Shown here: in pieces, positions 16,318 to 24,537 of the stretch
Position numbering within the stretch: position 1 is the stretch's first letter
Layout of the letters: each line of letters opens with the position of its first letter
Assembly (NCBI GenBank): GCA_964417895.1
Contig: CAYQJS010000006.1
Location: 1-64,000 of the forward strand
DNA from: CAYQJS01 sp964417895
GTDB taxonomy: Bacteria; Chloroflexota; UBA6077; SHYK01
Length of the DNA: 64,000 nucleotides
Direction of reading: 5' to 3'
The notes under the pieces: model-generated
What the model saw: only the letters and a program-made list of their open reading frames with translations
Told to the model about the DNA's origin: nothing
Databases searched by the model: none
Program-made: the position numbers and the translations under genes

Positions 16318-16717
16318 ATCGCGCGCGCCCCGCACCGGGACAACGGCGGTAGGAGGCCGGAAGACGGCCGTGGCTCGCGTTCTGCTCCAGCCGGGCACGG
16401 GAAACGTCATCGTGGATGGCGTCCCCATGGAAGAGCGGTTCCCGCGGCTCACCTGGCAAAGCCTCATCACCTTGCCGCTCCGCATCACCAACACGCATCG
16501 CTCCTACAACGTCCTGGCGAAGGTCGCCGGTGGCGGTGTTTCGGGGCAGGCAGGCGCCATTACTCACGGCATTGCGCGCGCGCTGGTCAAGATCGACGAG
16601 GAGCACCGACAGGCGCTCCGCCAGGCGGGGCTCCTCACGCGCGACTCACGCGCCAAGGAACGCAAGAAACCTGGCCTCAAGCGGGCCCGCAAGGCACCGC
16701 AGTACACCAAGCGTTAG
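16310..16717 (+). CDS. rpsI: 30S ribosomal protein S9
   Basis: Its C-terminal tail reaches P-site tRNA. From the ATG at 16310 (GGAAAGG about eight bases upstream) it has 135 residues, with GRKTAVARVLLQPGTGNVIV, the VAGGGVSGQAGAITHGIARA core and the invariant tail RDSRAKERKKPGLKRARKAP ending QYTKR. A longer in-frame reading into rplM is not supported. This is the last gene of the ribosomal cluster; the next gene is convergent, and no clear terminator with a T-run was seen between them. Confidence 0.96.
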   Translation: MARSRAPRTGTTAVGGRKTAVARVLLQPGTGNVIVDGVPMEERFPRLTWQSLITLPLRITNTHRSYNVLAKVAGGGVSGQAGAITHGIARALVKIDEEHRQALRQAGLLTRDSRAKERKKPGLKRARKAPQYTKR

Positions 16718-16834
16718 CGATTCCGGGCCGCCGCGCCGGCCGGTCGCGTGGCGCGATTGACGACGGAAGCCGCGGCTGCCTCCAGGGTTCAGACCTCCGG
16801 AGCCGCAGGGCCAGCGGTGAGATGCGCCCGGCGG

Positions 16835-17776
16835 TCAACCCGTGGACAGCTGGAAGTAGAGGATCGCGGTGCTCATGGCGAGGAAGACCACCACCGAGGC
16901 TGCCAGGCTTCTGTCCGCGAGCAGCAGGTCTTCCGGGCTACCGCCCTGGCCTCGCACCTGCACCAGGAACAGATATCGGAAGACTCCGTAGAGGACGACG
17001 GGGATCGTCAACATCATTAGGTGGTTCCTGGGCGCGTTCTCGGCGAAGAACGTATAGAGCGAGTACGCAATGACGCTGGCGGTCGCCGTCAGCAGGATGA
17101 GCTGGTCGAGGAACCCGGTGGTGTAGTGCTCGAGGGCCGGTCGGAACGACTCGGCCGTGGCATCCTGCATCTCGGAGCGGCGTTTCCCAAGGGCGATCAC
17201 CAGCGAGCCAAGCAGCGTGCAGAAGTAGAGCCAGGGAGAGATTGGGACGTCGATGACCACGGCCCCCGCGATCGCTCGGAGGACGAAGCCTGAGGCGATA
17301 CAGAAGATGTCGATGAGGACGACGTTCTTCCACCACAGCGAGTAGGACAGAGTGACCCCAATGTAGGCCGCGCAGACGCCGGCGAAGGCGAGGCCGATGC
17401 TCGTGGCAAGGACGGAGCCCGCGGCGAGCAGGGCCCCAGCGAGAGCAATCGCCGTCCTGCTGGACAGCTGGCCCGCGGCTATCGGACGAAGGCGCTTGGT
17501 CGGGTGCCGGCGATCGAGGTCTGCGTCCCGGAGGTCGTTGAACACATATCCGGCGCTCGAAATGGCGCAGAAAGCCACGAAAGCCAGCAGAGTTCGGGTG
17601 GCTAGCGATGCGTTAAAGAGCTGGAGCGAGTAGACGAGCCCGAAGAAGATCAGCCCATTCTTGAGCCACTGCTTGGGGCGGAGCTCGAGGATGACGGCAA
17701 GCACGAGCTCTCCCCCTCTGAGACTACGCTCGGGAATGAGAGCGTAGCTGGATGGGGAGGGCGGTTGCAGCGCCAC
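16835..17776 (-). CDS. UbiA-family prenyltransferase, decaprenyl-phosphate phosphoribosyltransferase-like
   Basis: Integral membrane protein of the UbiA superfamily. The 313 residues have about eight to nine hydrophobic segments. The first Asp-rich motif is NDLRDADLDRRHPTKRLRPI at residues 80-100, and the second region has KRRSEMQDATAESFRP around residue 200. This pattern, with KRLRPIA and the second KRRSE motif, is that of the subfamily that joins decaprenyl phosphate to phosphoribosyl pyrophosphate in arabinan-making actinobacteria, and related proteins occur widely. Start is a GTG preceded by AAGGAGG. Substrate here is inference; a quinone or haem prenyltransferase is less likely. Confidence 0.8.
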   Translation of the reverse strand: MALQPPSPSSYALIPERSLRGGELVLAVILELRPKQWLKNGLIFFGLVYSLQLFNASLATRTLLAFVAFCAISSAGYVFNDLRDADLDRRHPTKRLRPIAAGQLSSRTAIALAGALLAAGSVLATSIGLAFAGVCAAYIGVTLSYSLWWKNVVLIDIFCIASGFVLRAIAGAVVIDVPISPWLYFCTLLGSLVIALGKRRSEMQDATAESFRPALEHYTTGFLDQLILLTATASVIAYSLYTFFAENAPRNHLMMLTIPVVLYGVFRYLFLVQVRGQGGSPEDLLLADRSLAASVVVFLAMSTAILYFQLSTG

Positions 17777-17840
17777 GCGGCCTCCTTGCCTGCGATGTCC
17801 TGCCTTTTGCGAAACCGCCTCTCCACTATAGGCGAGCGGG

Positions 17841-17865
17841 TTGGGCCGTTCAACACCGGTATACT
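17841..17865 (+). promoter_or_regulatory. Likely -10 box for tlyA, leaderless-type spacing
   Basis: TATACT at 17860-17865 ends eight bases before the ATG of tlyA at 17874. A transcript started from it would begin at or next to the start codon, and no ribosome binding site is visible, so the message may be leaderless. TTGGGC at 17841 is only 13 bases upstream, too close for a normal -35 element. Confidence 0.5.
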
Positions 17866-17873
17866 TCCGCGCG

Positions 17874-18695
17874 ATGGCTCAGCGCGCGCCCCGCCTGCGA
17901 CTGGATGACCTGCTCGTGCGCCGAGGAAAAGCGCTCAGCCGCGAGAAGGCGCGCGCGCTCGTCCTCGCCGGGCGTGTCACGGTGGCCGGATCCCCCAACG
18001 TGAAGCCCGGCTCACTGGTTCCCGAGGATGTCCCCGTGGGCGTTGGAGAGGGACAGCCATACGTCAGCAGGGGCGGGCTGAAGCTCGCGCACGCCCTGAA
18101 CCGATTCGCAATCAGCCCGAAGGGCCATATCTGCGCGGACATAGGCGCCTCAACTGGTGGTTTCACCGATTGCTTGCTGCAGGGGGGTGCGCGGCGCGTC
18201 TACGCGATTGACGTGGGATACGGGCAATTACACTGGCGCTTGCGGACCGATCCGCGCGTTATCGTCATGGAGCGGACGAACGCCCGACACCTTGAGAGCC
18301 TTCCCGACAAGATTACGCTCGCAACTGTCGACGCCTCGTTCATCTCGCTCCGCCTGCTCTTACCCGCCGTGGCGCGAGTGGCCTCGTCATCTGCAGACGT
18401 CGTCGCGCTCGTCAAGCCACAGTTCGAGGCAGGTCGCGGCCAGGTAGGCAAAGGCGGCGTGGTTCGCGACGGGCGCATCCATCGAGAAGTGTTGTCGTCC
18501 TTGGCCGACTGGCTGCCAAAAGCCGGGTTTTGGCTCGCAGGGCTCACGGTGTCACCCATCCGCGGGCCCGCCGGAAATGTCGAGTTTCTGGCGCGGGTCC
18601 GGCTCGGCGGATCACGCGCTTCGGTGGAGGATGCGATCGACTTGGCGCTGGAAGAGGCGACGATGATCCTCGGGGCTGGCCGTCGGGATGGATAA
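17874..18695 (+). CDS. tlyA: TlyA-family rRNA (cytidine-2'-O)-methyltransferase / hemolysin A homologue
   Basis: TlyA methylates ribosomal RNA cytidines and is needed for capreomycin sensitivity in mycobacteria. The start ATG at 17874 gives an N-terminal S4 RNA-binding domain (RLDDLLVRRGKALSREKARA), a linker RGGLKL, then an FtsJ-type methyltransferase fold with ADIGASTGGFTDCLLQGGAR (SAM loop) and YAIDVGYGQLHWRLR. The catalytic K-D-K-E type residues lie in DAS, VKPQFE and further on. About 273 residues, normal length. It overlaps nadK by eight bases; tlyA-nadK-recN is a frequently conserved order. Confidence 0.93.
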   Translation: MAQRAPRLRLDDLLVRRGKALSREKARALVLAGRVTVAGSPNVKPGSLVPEDVPVGVGEGQPYVSRGGLKLAHALNRFAISPKGHICADIGASTGGFTDCLLQGGARRVYAIDVGYGQLHWRLRTDPRVIVMERTNARHLESLPDKITLATVDASFISLRLLLPAVARVASSSADVVALVKPQFEAGRGQVGKGGVVRDGRIHREVLSSLADWLPKAGFWLAGLTVSPIRGPAGNVEFLARVRLGGSRASVEDAIDLALEEATMILGAGRRDG

Positions 18696-19530
18696 GGTTG
18701 CGCTCGTGTACCAGCCCGCGGTCGAGGAGGCACTGCCGCTGGCGCGCCGCTGTGCGGAAGCACTGTGCGAGCGCGGCATGCATCCGATCCTTCTGCCAGG
18801 CGGGAACCTGGGAGGCGAGCCGGTGCCAAAGGACCTGCGGCTCGTCGTGACTTTCGGCGGCGACGGCACGATACTGCGGGCCGCTCAGTGGCTAGCCGGC
18901 TCCACGGTGCCGGTCGTCGGCGTTCAGATGGGGAGGCTCGGCTTCCTCGCAGAGCTCATGCCTGCTGACCTACCGGATGGGCTCGGGCCATACCTCGACG
19001 GGCAATGCTGGCTCGATAGGCGTCAGATGCTGGAGGCCTGGTTAGGAGAAGCCGAGGGCGTCTCGGAGGGTTCCGCGCAGAGTGGCCCGGGGCAATTGCT
19101 CGCCCTGAACGACGTGGTGGTGGGGAGGGGCGCCTCATTGCGCACGGTCACAGTGGACCTCAGCGTGGCGGGCCAACTGCTTCACAGCTTTCGCTGCGAT
19201 GGCCTGATCGTCGCCACCGCCACCGGCTCCACGGCCTACTCGTTCGCCGCCGGCGGGCCGGTGTTGGCGCCTGACGCCGCCCAGGTGGTCGTTACCCCGA
19301 TCTGCCCGCACATCTCCGCGCTTCACAGCCTGGTGCTCCCAGCGGATCTGCCCCTGCATTTGCAGGTCTGGTCCTCGCAACCCGCCGTCATGACCATCGA
19401 CGGGCAGGTAGACTTCCCACTGACCAACGGCCAGGTAGTGGACACGCGCATCAGCAACGCTGCCACGACATTTGCTCGCGGTGGGACCCGCGCCGATCTC
19501 TACCGGCGGATCCTCGCCAAGCTCGCCTGA
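18688..19530 (+). CDS. nadK: NAD kinase
   Basis: Phosphorylates NAD to NADP using ATP or polyphosphate. The 280-residue product contains VTFGGDGTILRAAQWLAGST with the GGDG motif near residue 57, NDVVVGRGASLRTVTVDLSV, and TATGSTAYSFAAGGPVLAPD, which form the NAD-binding site. The ATG lies inside the end of tlyA. Length is typical, and recN starts six bases after its stop. Confidence 0.96.
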   Translation: MDKVALVYQPAVEEALPLARRCAEALCERGMHPILLPGGNLGGEPVPKDLRLVVTFGGDGTILRAAQWLAGSTVPVVGVQMGRLGFLAELMPADLPDGLGPYLDGQCWLDRRQMLEAWLGEAEGVSEGSAQSGPGQLLALNDVVVGRGASLRTVTVDLSVAGQLLHSFRCDGLIVATATGSTAYSFAAGGPVLAPDAAQVVVTPICPHISALHSLVLPADLPLHLQVWSSQPAVMTIDGQVDFPLTNGQVVDTRISNAATTFARGGTRADLYRRILAKLA

Positions 19531-19536
19531 GGGCGC

Positions 19537-21273
19537 ATGGGACTGGAGCCGGGCCCACGCGCGTATCTCGCAGCGCTGACGATTCGCGACTTTGCCATCG
19601 TCGATTCGCTGCGCATCGAGTGGTCGCCGGGGCTCAGCGTCCTCAGTGGGGAGACGGGCGCGGGGAAGTCGATCATCGTCGATGCGCTGGGCGCGGCGCT
19701 GGGAGATCGAGCGGAGTCGACGTGGATTCGCGCCGGGGCCGAGCGCGCCTTCGCCGAGGCACTCTTTGTCATAGCCCCTCAAGCCGAAGAGGTCCGGTCG
19801 TTCTTGCGCGATCTCGACTGCCCGATGGATGACGACCTCCTCGTCCTGTCGCGGGATATCTTTGTCGGACGGAGCGTCTCCCGAGTGAACGGGAGAGCCA
19901 TGCCGGCATCCGCGGCGCAGGAGCTGGCCTCCCGACTCGTGGACGTGCATTCGCAGGCCTCGCACCTCTCGTTGCTCCGCACGCGCGAGCACCTGGAGGT
20001 GCTGGATCGATACGGAGGCCTGAGCGATCTTCGAGGCAGGATGGCTGAGACCGTGCACGCGTTACGGCGTGCCGGCAGCGAGATCGAGCGCCTGGAGCAG
20101 GACCGTCGGCAGGGAGAGCGGGAAGCGGTGCTGCTGGGTCACGAAATTCAGGAGATCGACGCCACGGGTGTCCACGAGGGCGAAGACGAAGAGCTTGCAG
20201 CGCGCCGATCCCGCGCGCGCAACGCTGCTCGCCTGCGCCAGTTGGCCGCTGATGCGCATGGCGCCCTGCGCGGCGGTGAGGAGAGCTCCGGGGCGCTCGA
20301 TCTTCTGGAAGTTGCCATCGCCAGGATTGAGGAGCTGGCCCTGCTCGATCCATCCTGGCAGGCGGCTGACCACCGGCTTCCCGAGCTCGCCGATGCGGCC
20401 GACGAGCTAGATCGCGGGCTTCGCCGCTACGGAGAAGCCATGGACGAAGACGACGCTGCGCTGGAGCTCCTGGAGGAGCGCCTGCTGCTGCTCGCTGACC
20501 TCAAGCGGAAGTTTGGGCCCACCCTCGGAGACGTGGTCGCCTATCGCGCACGGAGCGCCGCTCGATTGGACGCGCATGAGCACCACGAAGAGCGGCTTGC
20601 GGAGCTACGATCAACGGAGGCGGAGTACTCGGCGGAAGCGCGCAGGGTGGCCCGCTCGCTGTCTGATGCTCGGACCGATGCTGCACGGCGGCTGGAGCTG
20701 GCGGTCAATGAGCAGCTCAGGCACGTGGGGATGGGAAGCGTGCGCCTGGTTATTGGTGTTGCCTCTCGCTCAGCGAATGAAGGCGGGGAGAGCCTGGATG
20801 ACACCGGCGCCGACCGCGTCGAGTTCCTGGTTGCCAGCAACCCTGGCGAGCCTCCGCGGCCACTGGCGCGCATTGCCAGCGGGGGCGAGCTCGCGCGCAT
20901 CATGCTGGCCTTCAGGTCGGCGCTGGCGGCGGTCGACCGAACGCCGGTCCTCGTCTTCGATGAGCTCGATCAGGGCGTGGGCGGGCGGACGGGTCACGCC
21001 ATCGGCGAGCGCCTCTGGCGCCTCGCTCGCCACCACCAGGTCCTGTGCATCACGCATCTGCCGCAAGTAGCCGTATACGCGGATTATCACTATGCGGCGA
21101 CGAAGCGGCTCGCAGACGGTCGGACCGTGGCCAGCGTCTCGTGTTTGAGCGACGAGCAGCGGGCCGAAGAGGTGGCCATGATGCTGGTGGGCCCACAGGC
21201 GGGTGAGACTTCACGCATGAGCGCCGACCAGTTGCTCGGACACGCTGGGGAATGGAAGCGGCAGGCGTCTTGA
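19537..21273 (+). CDS. recN: DNA repair protein RecN
   Basis: SMC-like ATPase acting early in double-strand break repair. The 578-residue product has Walker A GETGAGKSIIVDALGAALGD near residue 37, a long central region of heptad-like Glu/Arg/Leu-rich helices (roughly 160-380), the signature ASGGELARIMLAFR near residue 448 and Walker B PVLVFDELDQGVGG. The D-loop and H-loop CITHLPQVA follow. Length fits the family. A start a few codons later is possible because the first residues are not conserved. Confidence 0.95.
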   Translation: MGLEPGPRAYLAALTIRDFAIVDSLRIEWSPGLSVLSGETGAGKSIIVDALGAALGDRAESTWIRAGAERAFAEALFVIAPQAEEVRSFLRDLDCPMDDDLLVLSRDIFVGRSVSRVNGRAMPASAAQELASRLVDVHSQASHLSLLRTREHLEVLDRYGGLSDLRGRMAETVHALRRAGSEIERLEQDRRQGEREAVLLGHEIQEIDATGVHEGEDEELAARRSRARNAARLRQLAADAHGALRGGEESSGALDLLEVAIARIEELALLDPSWQAADHRLPELADAADELDRGLRRYGEAMDEDDAALELLEERLLLLADLKRKFGPTLGDVVAYRARSAARLDAHEHHEERLAELRSTEAEYSAEARRVARSLSDARTDAARRLELAVNEQLRHVGMGSVRLVIGVASRSANEGGESLDDTGADRVEFLVASNPGEPPRPLARIASGGELARIMLAFRSALAAVDRTPVLVFDELDQGVGGRTGHAIGERLWRLARHHQVLCITHLPQVAVYADYHYAATKRLADGRTVASVSCLSDEQRAEEVAMMLVGPQAGETSRMSADQLLGHAGEWKRQAS

Positions 21274-21293
21274 TCAGCTCTAGAAGCGCAGCG

Positions 21294-24200
21294 CTATTCC
21301 GAGCCCCCCGACACCGGCACGGGTACACCCTGGGGGGCCCGGCCCGGCTGATGTGGCGTGCGGGCTACTCGCAGTCGCCGACGTTGAGCGAGTTGGGCCA
21401 GTCTGCCGGGCGCACGCTGCAGCAGGCCCTGGAAGTCGTCCATGATCGTGTACACCGCTGGGATCATCACCAGGGTGAGGAGCATGCTCGTGATCAGGCC
21501 ACCAATCACCGTGACCGCCATCGGCGCGCGCCACTCGCTCCCCTCGCCCAGCTTGAGCGCGATAGGCGTCATAGCGAGAACGAGAGTCGTCGTCGTCATG
21601 ATGATTGGGCGCAGCCGGATCGGTCCGGCGCGCAGCAACGCTTCATTGCGTGGCACCCCAGCGCGCCGTAGCGTGTTGGTGTAGTCCACCAGCAGGATTG
21701 CGTTCTTCCCAACGAGGCCAGTGAGCAAGATCATACCGATCAGGCTCATCATGCTGAGCGTGTTGCCGGTCAGCGCCAGCAGGCCGAAGGCCCCAACGAC
21801 GGCCAGCGGCAAGCTGAGCATGACGATGAAAGGGAACAGCAGGCTCTCGAAAAGCGCCACCATCAGCATGTACATGAGCAAGACGCTGAGGCCCAGCGCC
21901 TGGAAAATCTGCATGAACGAGTCGGCCTGATCTTCGGCCTCGCCACCCAGCTTTACCTCGTATCCAGCTGGAATCTGCCCAAGCTCCGTCATGCGATCCA
22001 GTTCCTTCTGGATGTCGGCGGTCACGTCGCCCAACGGCCGACCGCTCAGCGACGCCAGTACGTTCACGGTGCGTCGCCGGTCCCGGCGGTCGACCTGCGT
22101 AGGCCCCGCAATGGTCGTCACTGTCGCGACCTGCCCGAGGCGTATCGTGTCACCCCGAGGCGTCAGGACGGGAATCTCAGTCACCTGCTCGCCCCGCAGC
22201 CGCTCTCTGGGATCGAGGATCACGCGAATGTCCCATCCCTTCGTCCCTTGGGGACGAAACGTGCTCACGGTGCTTCCCTCGAGTCCCGTTCGCAAGACGC
22301 TGGCCACTTGGCCGGGTGTGAGCCCGAAGGTGGCTGCGCGCTCGCGATCGACCGCCACCACGAGCTCCGGTTGGCCGACAACGCCCCCGTCACTCACGTC
22401 GGCCGCGCCCGGCACACGGCGCACCGCTCCCGCGACCTGCGTCGCCAGGCTGGTCAGCACCCGGTCGTCCTCCCCCTGAATGCGAATCGCGATGGGCGCC
22501 GGGCCGCCACCCCCGATGAAGCTCGCGGGATTTGCTTTCACAACTGCACCCGGAATGTCGCGCGAAAGGGTTCGTGCCTCTATTGCCAGGTCTCGGGGCG
22601 TGCGGATGCGTTGCGACTTTGGCTTCATCTCCACCTGGAGCCGCGCGTAGCGGGCCTGGCTGCTGAGAAAGCCGGACCCGCCGGCCCCCCCGACGCCCAC
22701 GGAGGTGAACACTGTCTCGACCTCAGGCCACGCCATCAGACGCTCCTCGACAGTGCGAGCGACGGCGTCGGTGGCTTCTAGGGTCGTGCCCGCCGGCATC
22801 TCGACGTTGACGACGAGCTGCCCGTTGTCCTCCTCCGGAACGAACTCCGTGGAGAGCAGCCCGGTGGCGACCAGAAGGATGCCGCCCACGAAGGACCCCA
22901 GGCCTGCTCCAACGGTGAGCCAGCGGAAGCGCAGCGAACCGCGGAGCGTCACAGCATAGGCGCGAACGATCCACGCGTAGCCCCAGTCCCAGGCGCGTGC
23001 GAACAGGGTAAGCGGATTCCTGGTGGACGTGGCAGCTTCCGCGTCGTCGCCATGCTGTCCGGCCCGGTACCAGCGGCTGGCCAGGAGCGGTGTGAGCGTG
23101 AACGAGATGAACAGCGAGAACAGGGTGGCCGTCGCGATGACCAGCCCGAACTGCCGGAACCACTGGCCGACGAAGCTGCCCATGAAAGCGATCGGCAGGA
23201 ACACCACCATGTCCACCAGGGTGATGGCAATAGCGGCGAAGCCGATCTCGGATCGCCCATTGAGCGCGGCCTCCTGCGGAGCCTCACCCTGCTGGAGGTG
23301 CCGGAAGATGTTCTCCAGCACCACGATGGAGTCGTCAACCAGGATGCCGACGGTGAGCGTTAGGCCCATGAGGCTCATCATGTTGAGGCTGAACCCCATG
23401 AAGTACATGACCGCCAGCGTTGCGATCAGGCTCGTGGGAATGGACAGGAGCACGATCGCTGTCGCGCGCAGGGTGTGGAGGAACAGCAGGAGCACGAGCC
23501 CGGTCAGCAGGACCGCCTGGGTCAGCTCGGTCTGCACGTCGCGCACACTGTTGCGAGTAAAGATGGATGCGTCGGCGATCACCTTAATCTGCACGTCAGC
23601 GGGAAGCTCTTTTTCGAGTTGGGTGATCTCCCGCTTGACGCCATCCGTCGTCTCGATGGTGTTGGCGCCCGACTGCTGCACGATGGTGATGCCGACCGCG
23701 GGCTTTCCGTCCGCCCGCTGGATATTGCGCACGCGCTTGAAGGTATCGATCACGGTAGCCACGTCGCGTAGGTAGACAGGGCCACCGGGCGTCGCGGCGA
23801 CGAGGACGCTATTGAGCTCGGCCGGGGTCTGGGCCTGGTTGTTGAGGCGTACCGTCCAGTCCGTGCCCCGCTCGGTCATTGTGCCCGCGGGCACGTTGAC
23901 ATTGTCGCCGGCCAGTGCCTGGTTTACCTGAAGGATGCTAAGCCCGCGCGCTTGCAGCTTCGCCTGGTCCACCTGAACCTGGACTTCACGCTCCAGACCA
24001 CCGATTAACGAGGCCTGGGCCACGCCAGGGGATGCCTCCAATCGCTTCTGGAGCTTGTCCTCGGCGACCCGCTGGAGGTAAGCCAGGTCCCGGTTGCCGC
24101 TGAGCGCCAGGACGAGTACGGGTTCAGCGGCCGGGTCGTACTTGCCGACCGACGGCGCTCGGACGTCGGTTGGCAGGTCGCCCCGGATCGCGGTGATGCG

Positions 24201-24527
24201 TCGCTCCGCTTCCAGAGCAGAATCCTTGTTCGCCCTGTCGGTAAAGACCACGACGATACTCGAGTAGCCCTCGTAGGAGGACGACATGATGTAGTCGATG
24301 TGGTTCATGCCGGCGATGGCGTCCTCGATTTTTCGCGTGACGAGCGAGTCGACAGCTTCAGGGCCGGCGCCCGGGTAAGCGGTCGTGACGGCGATGATGG
24401 GATAGTCCAGAGCCGGGAAGAGATCCACTGCCATCCGGCTCCACGACACCAAACCGAAGATGAGCGCTGTACTGATCGCCATCAGCGTGAGGAGGGGCCG
24501 CCTGATAGCGAGGGTGGTGAGCCACAT
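21294..24527 (-). CDS. RND-type multidrug efflux pump (HAE1/AcrB family)
   Basis: Proton-driven trimeric exporter of the inner membrane. From the ATG at 24527 (preceded by TAGGAGG) it is about 1077 residues, typical of AcrB relatives. Features: N-terminal TM1 after WLTTLAIRRPLLTLMAISTA, two large extracytoplasmic loops, the TM4 proton-relay aspartates in GILVDDSIVVLENIFRHLQQ, and the C-terminal transmembrane set with GMILLTGLVGKNAILLVDYT. It is encoded 10 bases after the membrane-fusion protein, downstream of the TetR regulator. No outer-membrane channel gene is present. Substrate is unknown. Confidence 0.95.
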   Translation of the reverse strand: MWLTTLAIRRPLLTLMAISTALIFGLVSWSRMAVDLFPALDYPIIAVTTAYPGAGPEAVDSLVTRKIEDAIAGMNHIDYIMSSSYEGYSSIVVVFTDRANKDSALEAERRITAIRGDLPTDVRAPSVGKYDPAAEPVLVLALSGNRDLAYLQRVAEDKLQKRLEASPGVAQASLIGGLEREVQVQVDQAKLQARGLSILQVNQALAGDNVNVPAGTMTERGTDWTVRLNNQAQTPAELNSVLVAATPGGPVYLRDVATVIDTFKRVRNIQRADGKPAVGITIVQQSGANTIETTDGVKREITQLEKELPADVQIKVIADASIFTRNSVRDVQTELTQAVLLTGLVLLLFLHTLRATAIVLLSIPTSLIATLAVMYFMGFSLNMMSLMGLTLTVGILVDDSIVVLENIFRHLQQGEAPQEAALNGRSEIGFAAIAITLVDMVVFLPIAFMGSFVGQWFRQFGLVIATATLFSLFISFTLTPLLASRWYRAGQHGDDAEAATSTRNPLTLFARAWDWGYAWIVRAYAVTLRGSLRFRWLTVGAGLGSFVGGILLVATGLLSTEFVPEEDNGQLVVNVEMPAGTTLEATDAVARTVEERLMAWPEVETVFTSVGVGGAGGSGFLSSQARYARLQVEMKPKSQRIRTPRDLAIEARTLSRDIPGAVVKANPASFIGGGGPAPIAIRIQGEDDRVLTSLATQVAGAVRRVPGAADVSDGGVVGQPELVVAVDRERAATFGLTPGQVASVLRTGLEGSTVSTFRPQGTKGWDIRVILDPRERLRGEQVTEIPVLTPRGDTIRLGQVATVTTIAGPTQVDRRDRRRTVNVLASLSGRPLGDVTADIQKELDRMTELGQIPAGYEVKLGGEAEDQADSFMQIFQALGLSVLLMYMLMVALFESLLFPFIVMLSLPLAVVGAFGLLALTGNTLSMMSLIGMILLTGLVGKNAILLVDYTNTLRRAGVPRNEALLRAGPIRLRPIIMTTTTLVLAMTPIALKLGEGSEWRAPMAVTVIGGLITSMLLTLVMIPAVYTIMDDFQGLLQRAPGRLAQLAQRRRLRVARTPHQPGRAPQGVPVPVSGGSE

Positions 24528-24537
24528 GTCGGACCTC

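Noticed and set aside
16718..16834. Possible terminator after rpsI
   Set aside because: GC-rich self-complementary stretches exist but none has a T-run or convincing stem.
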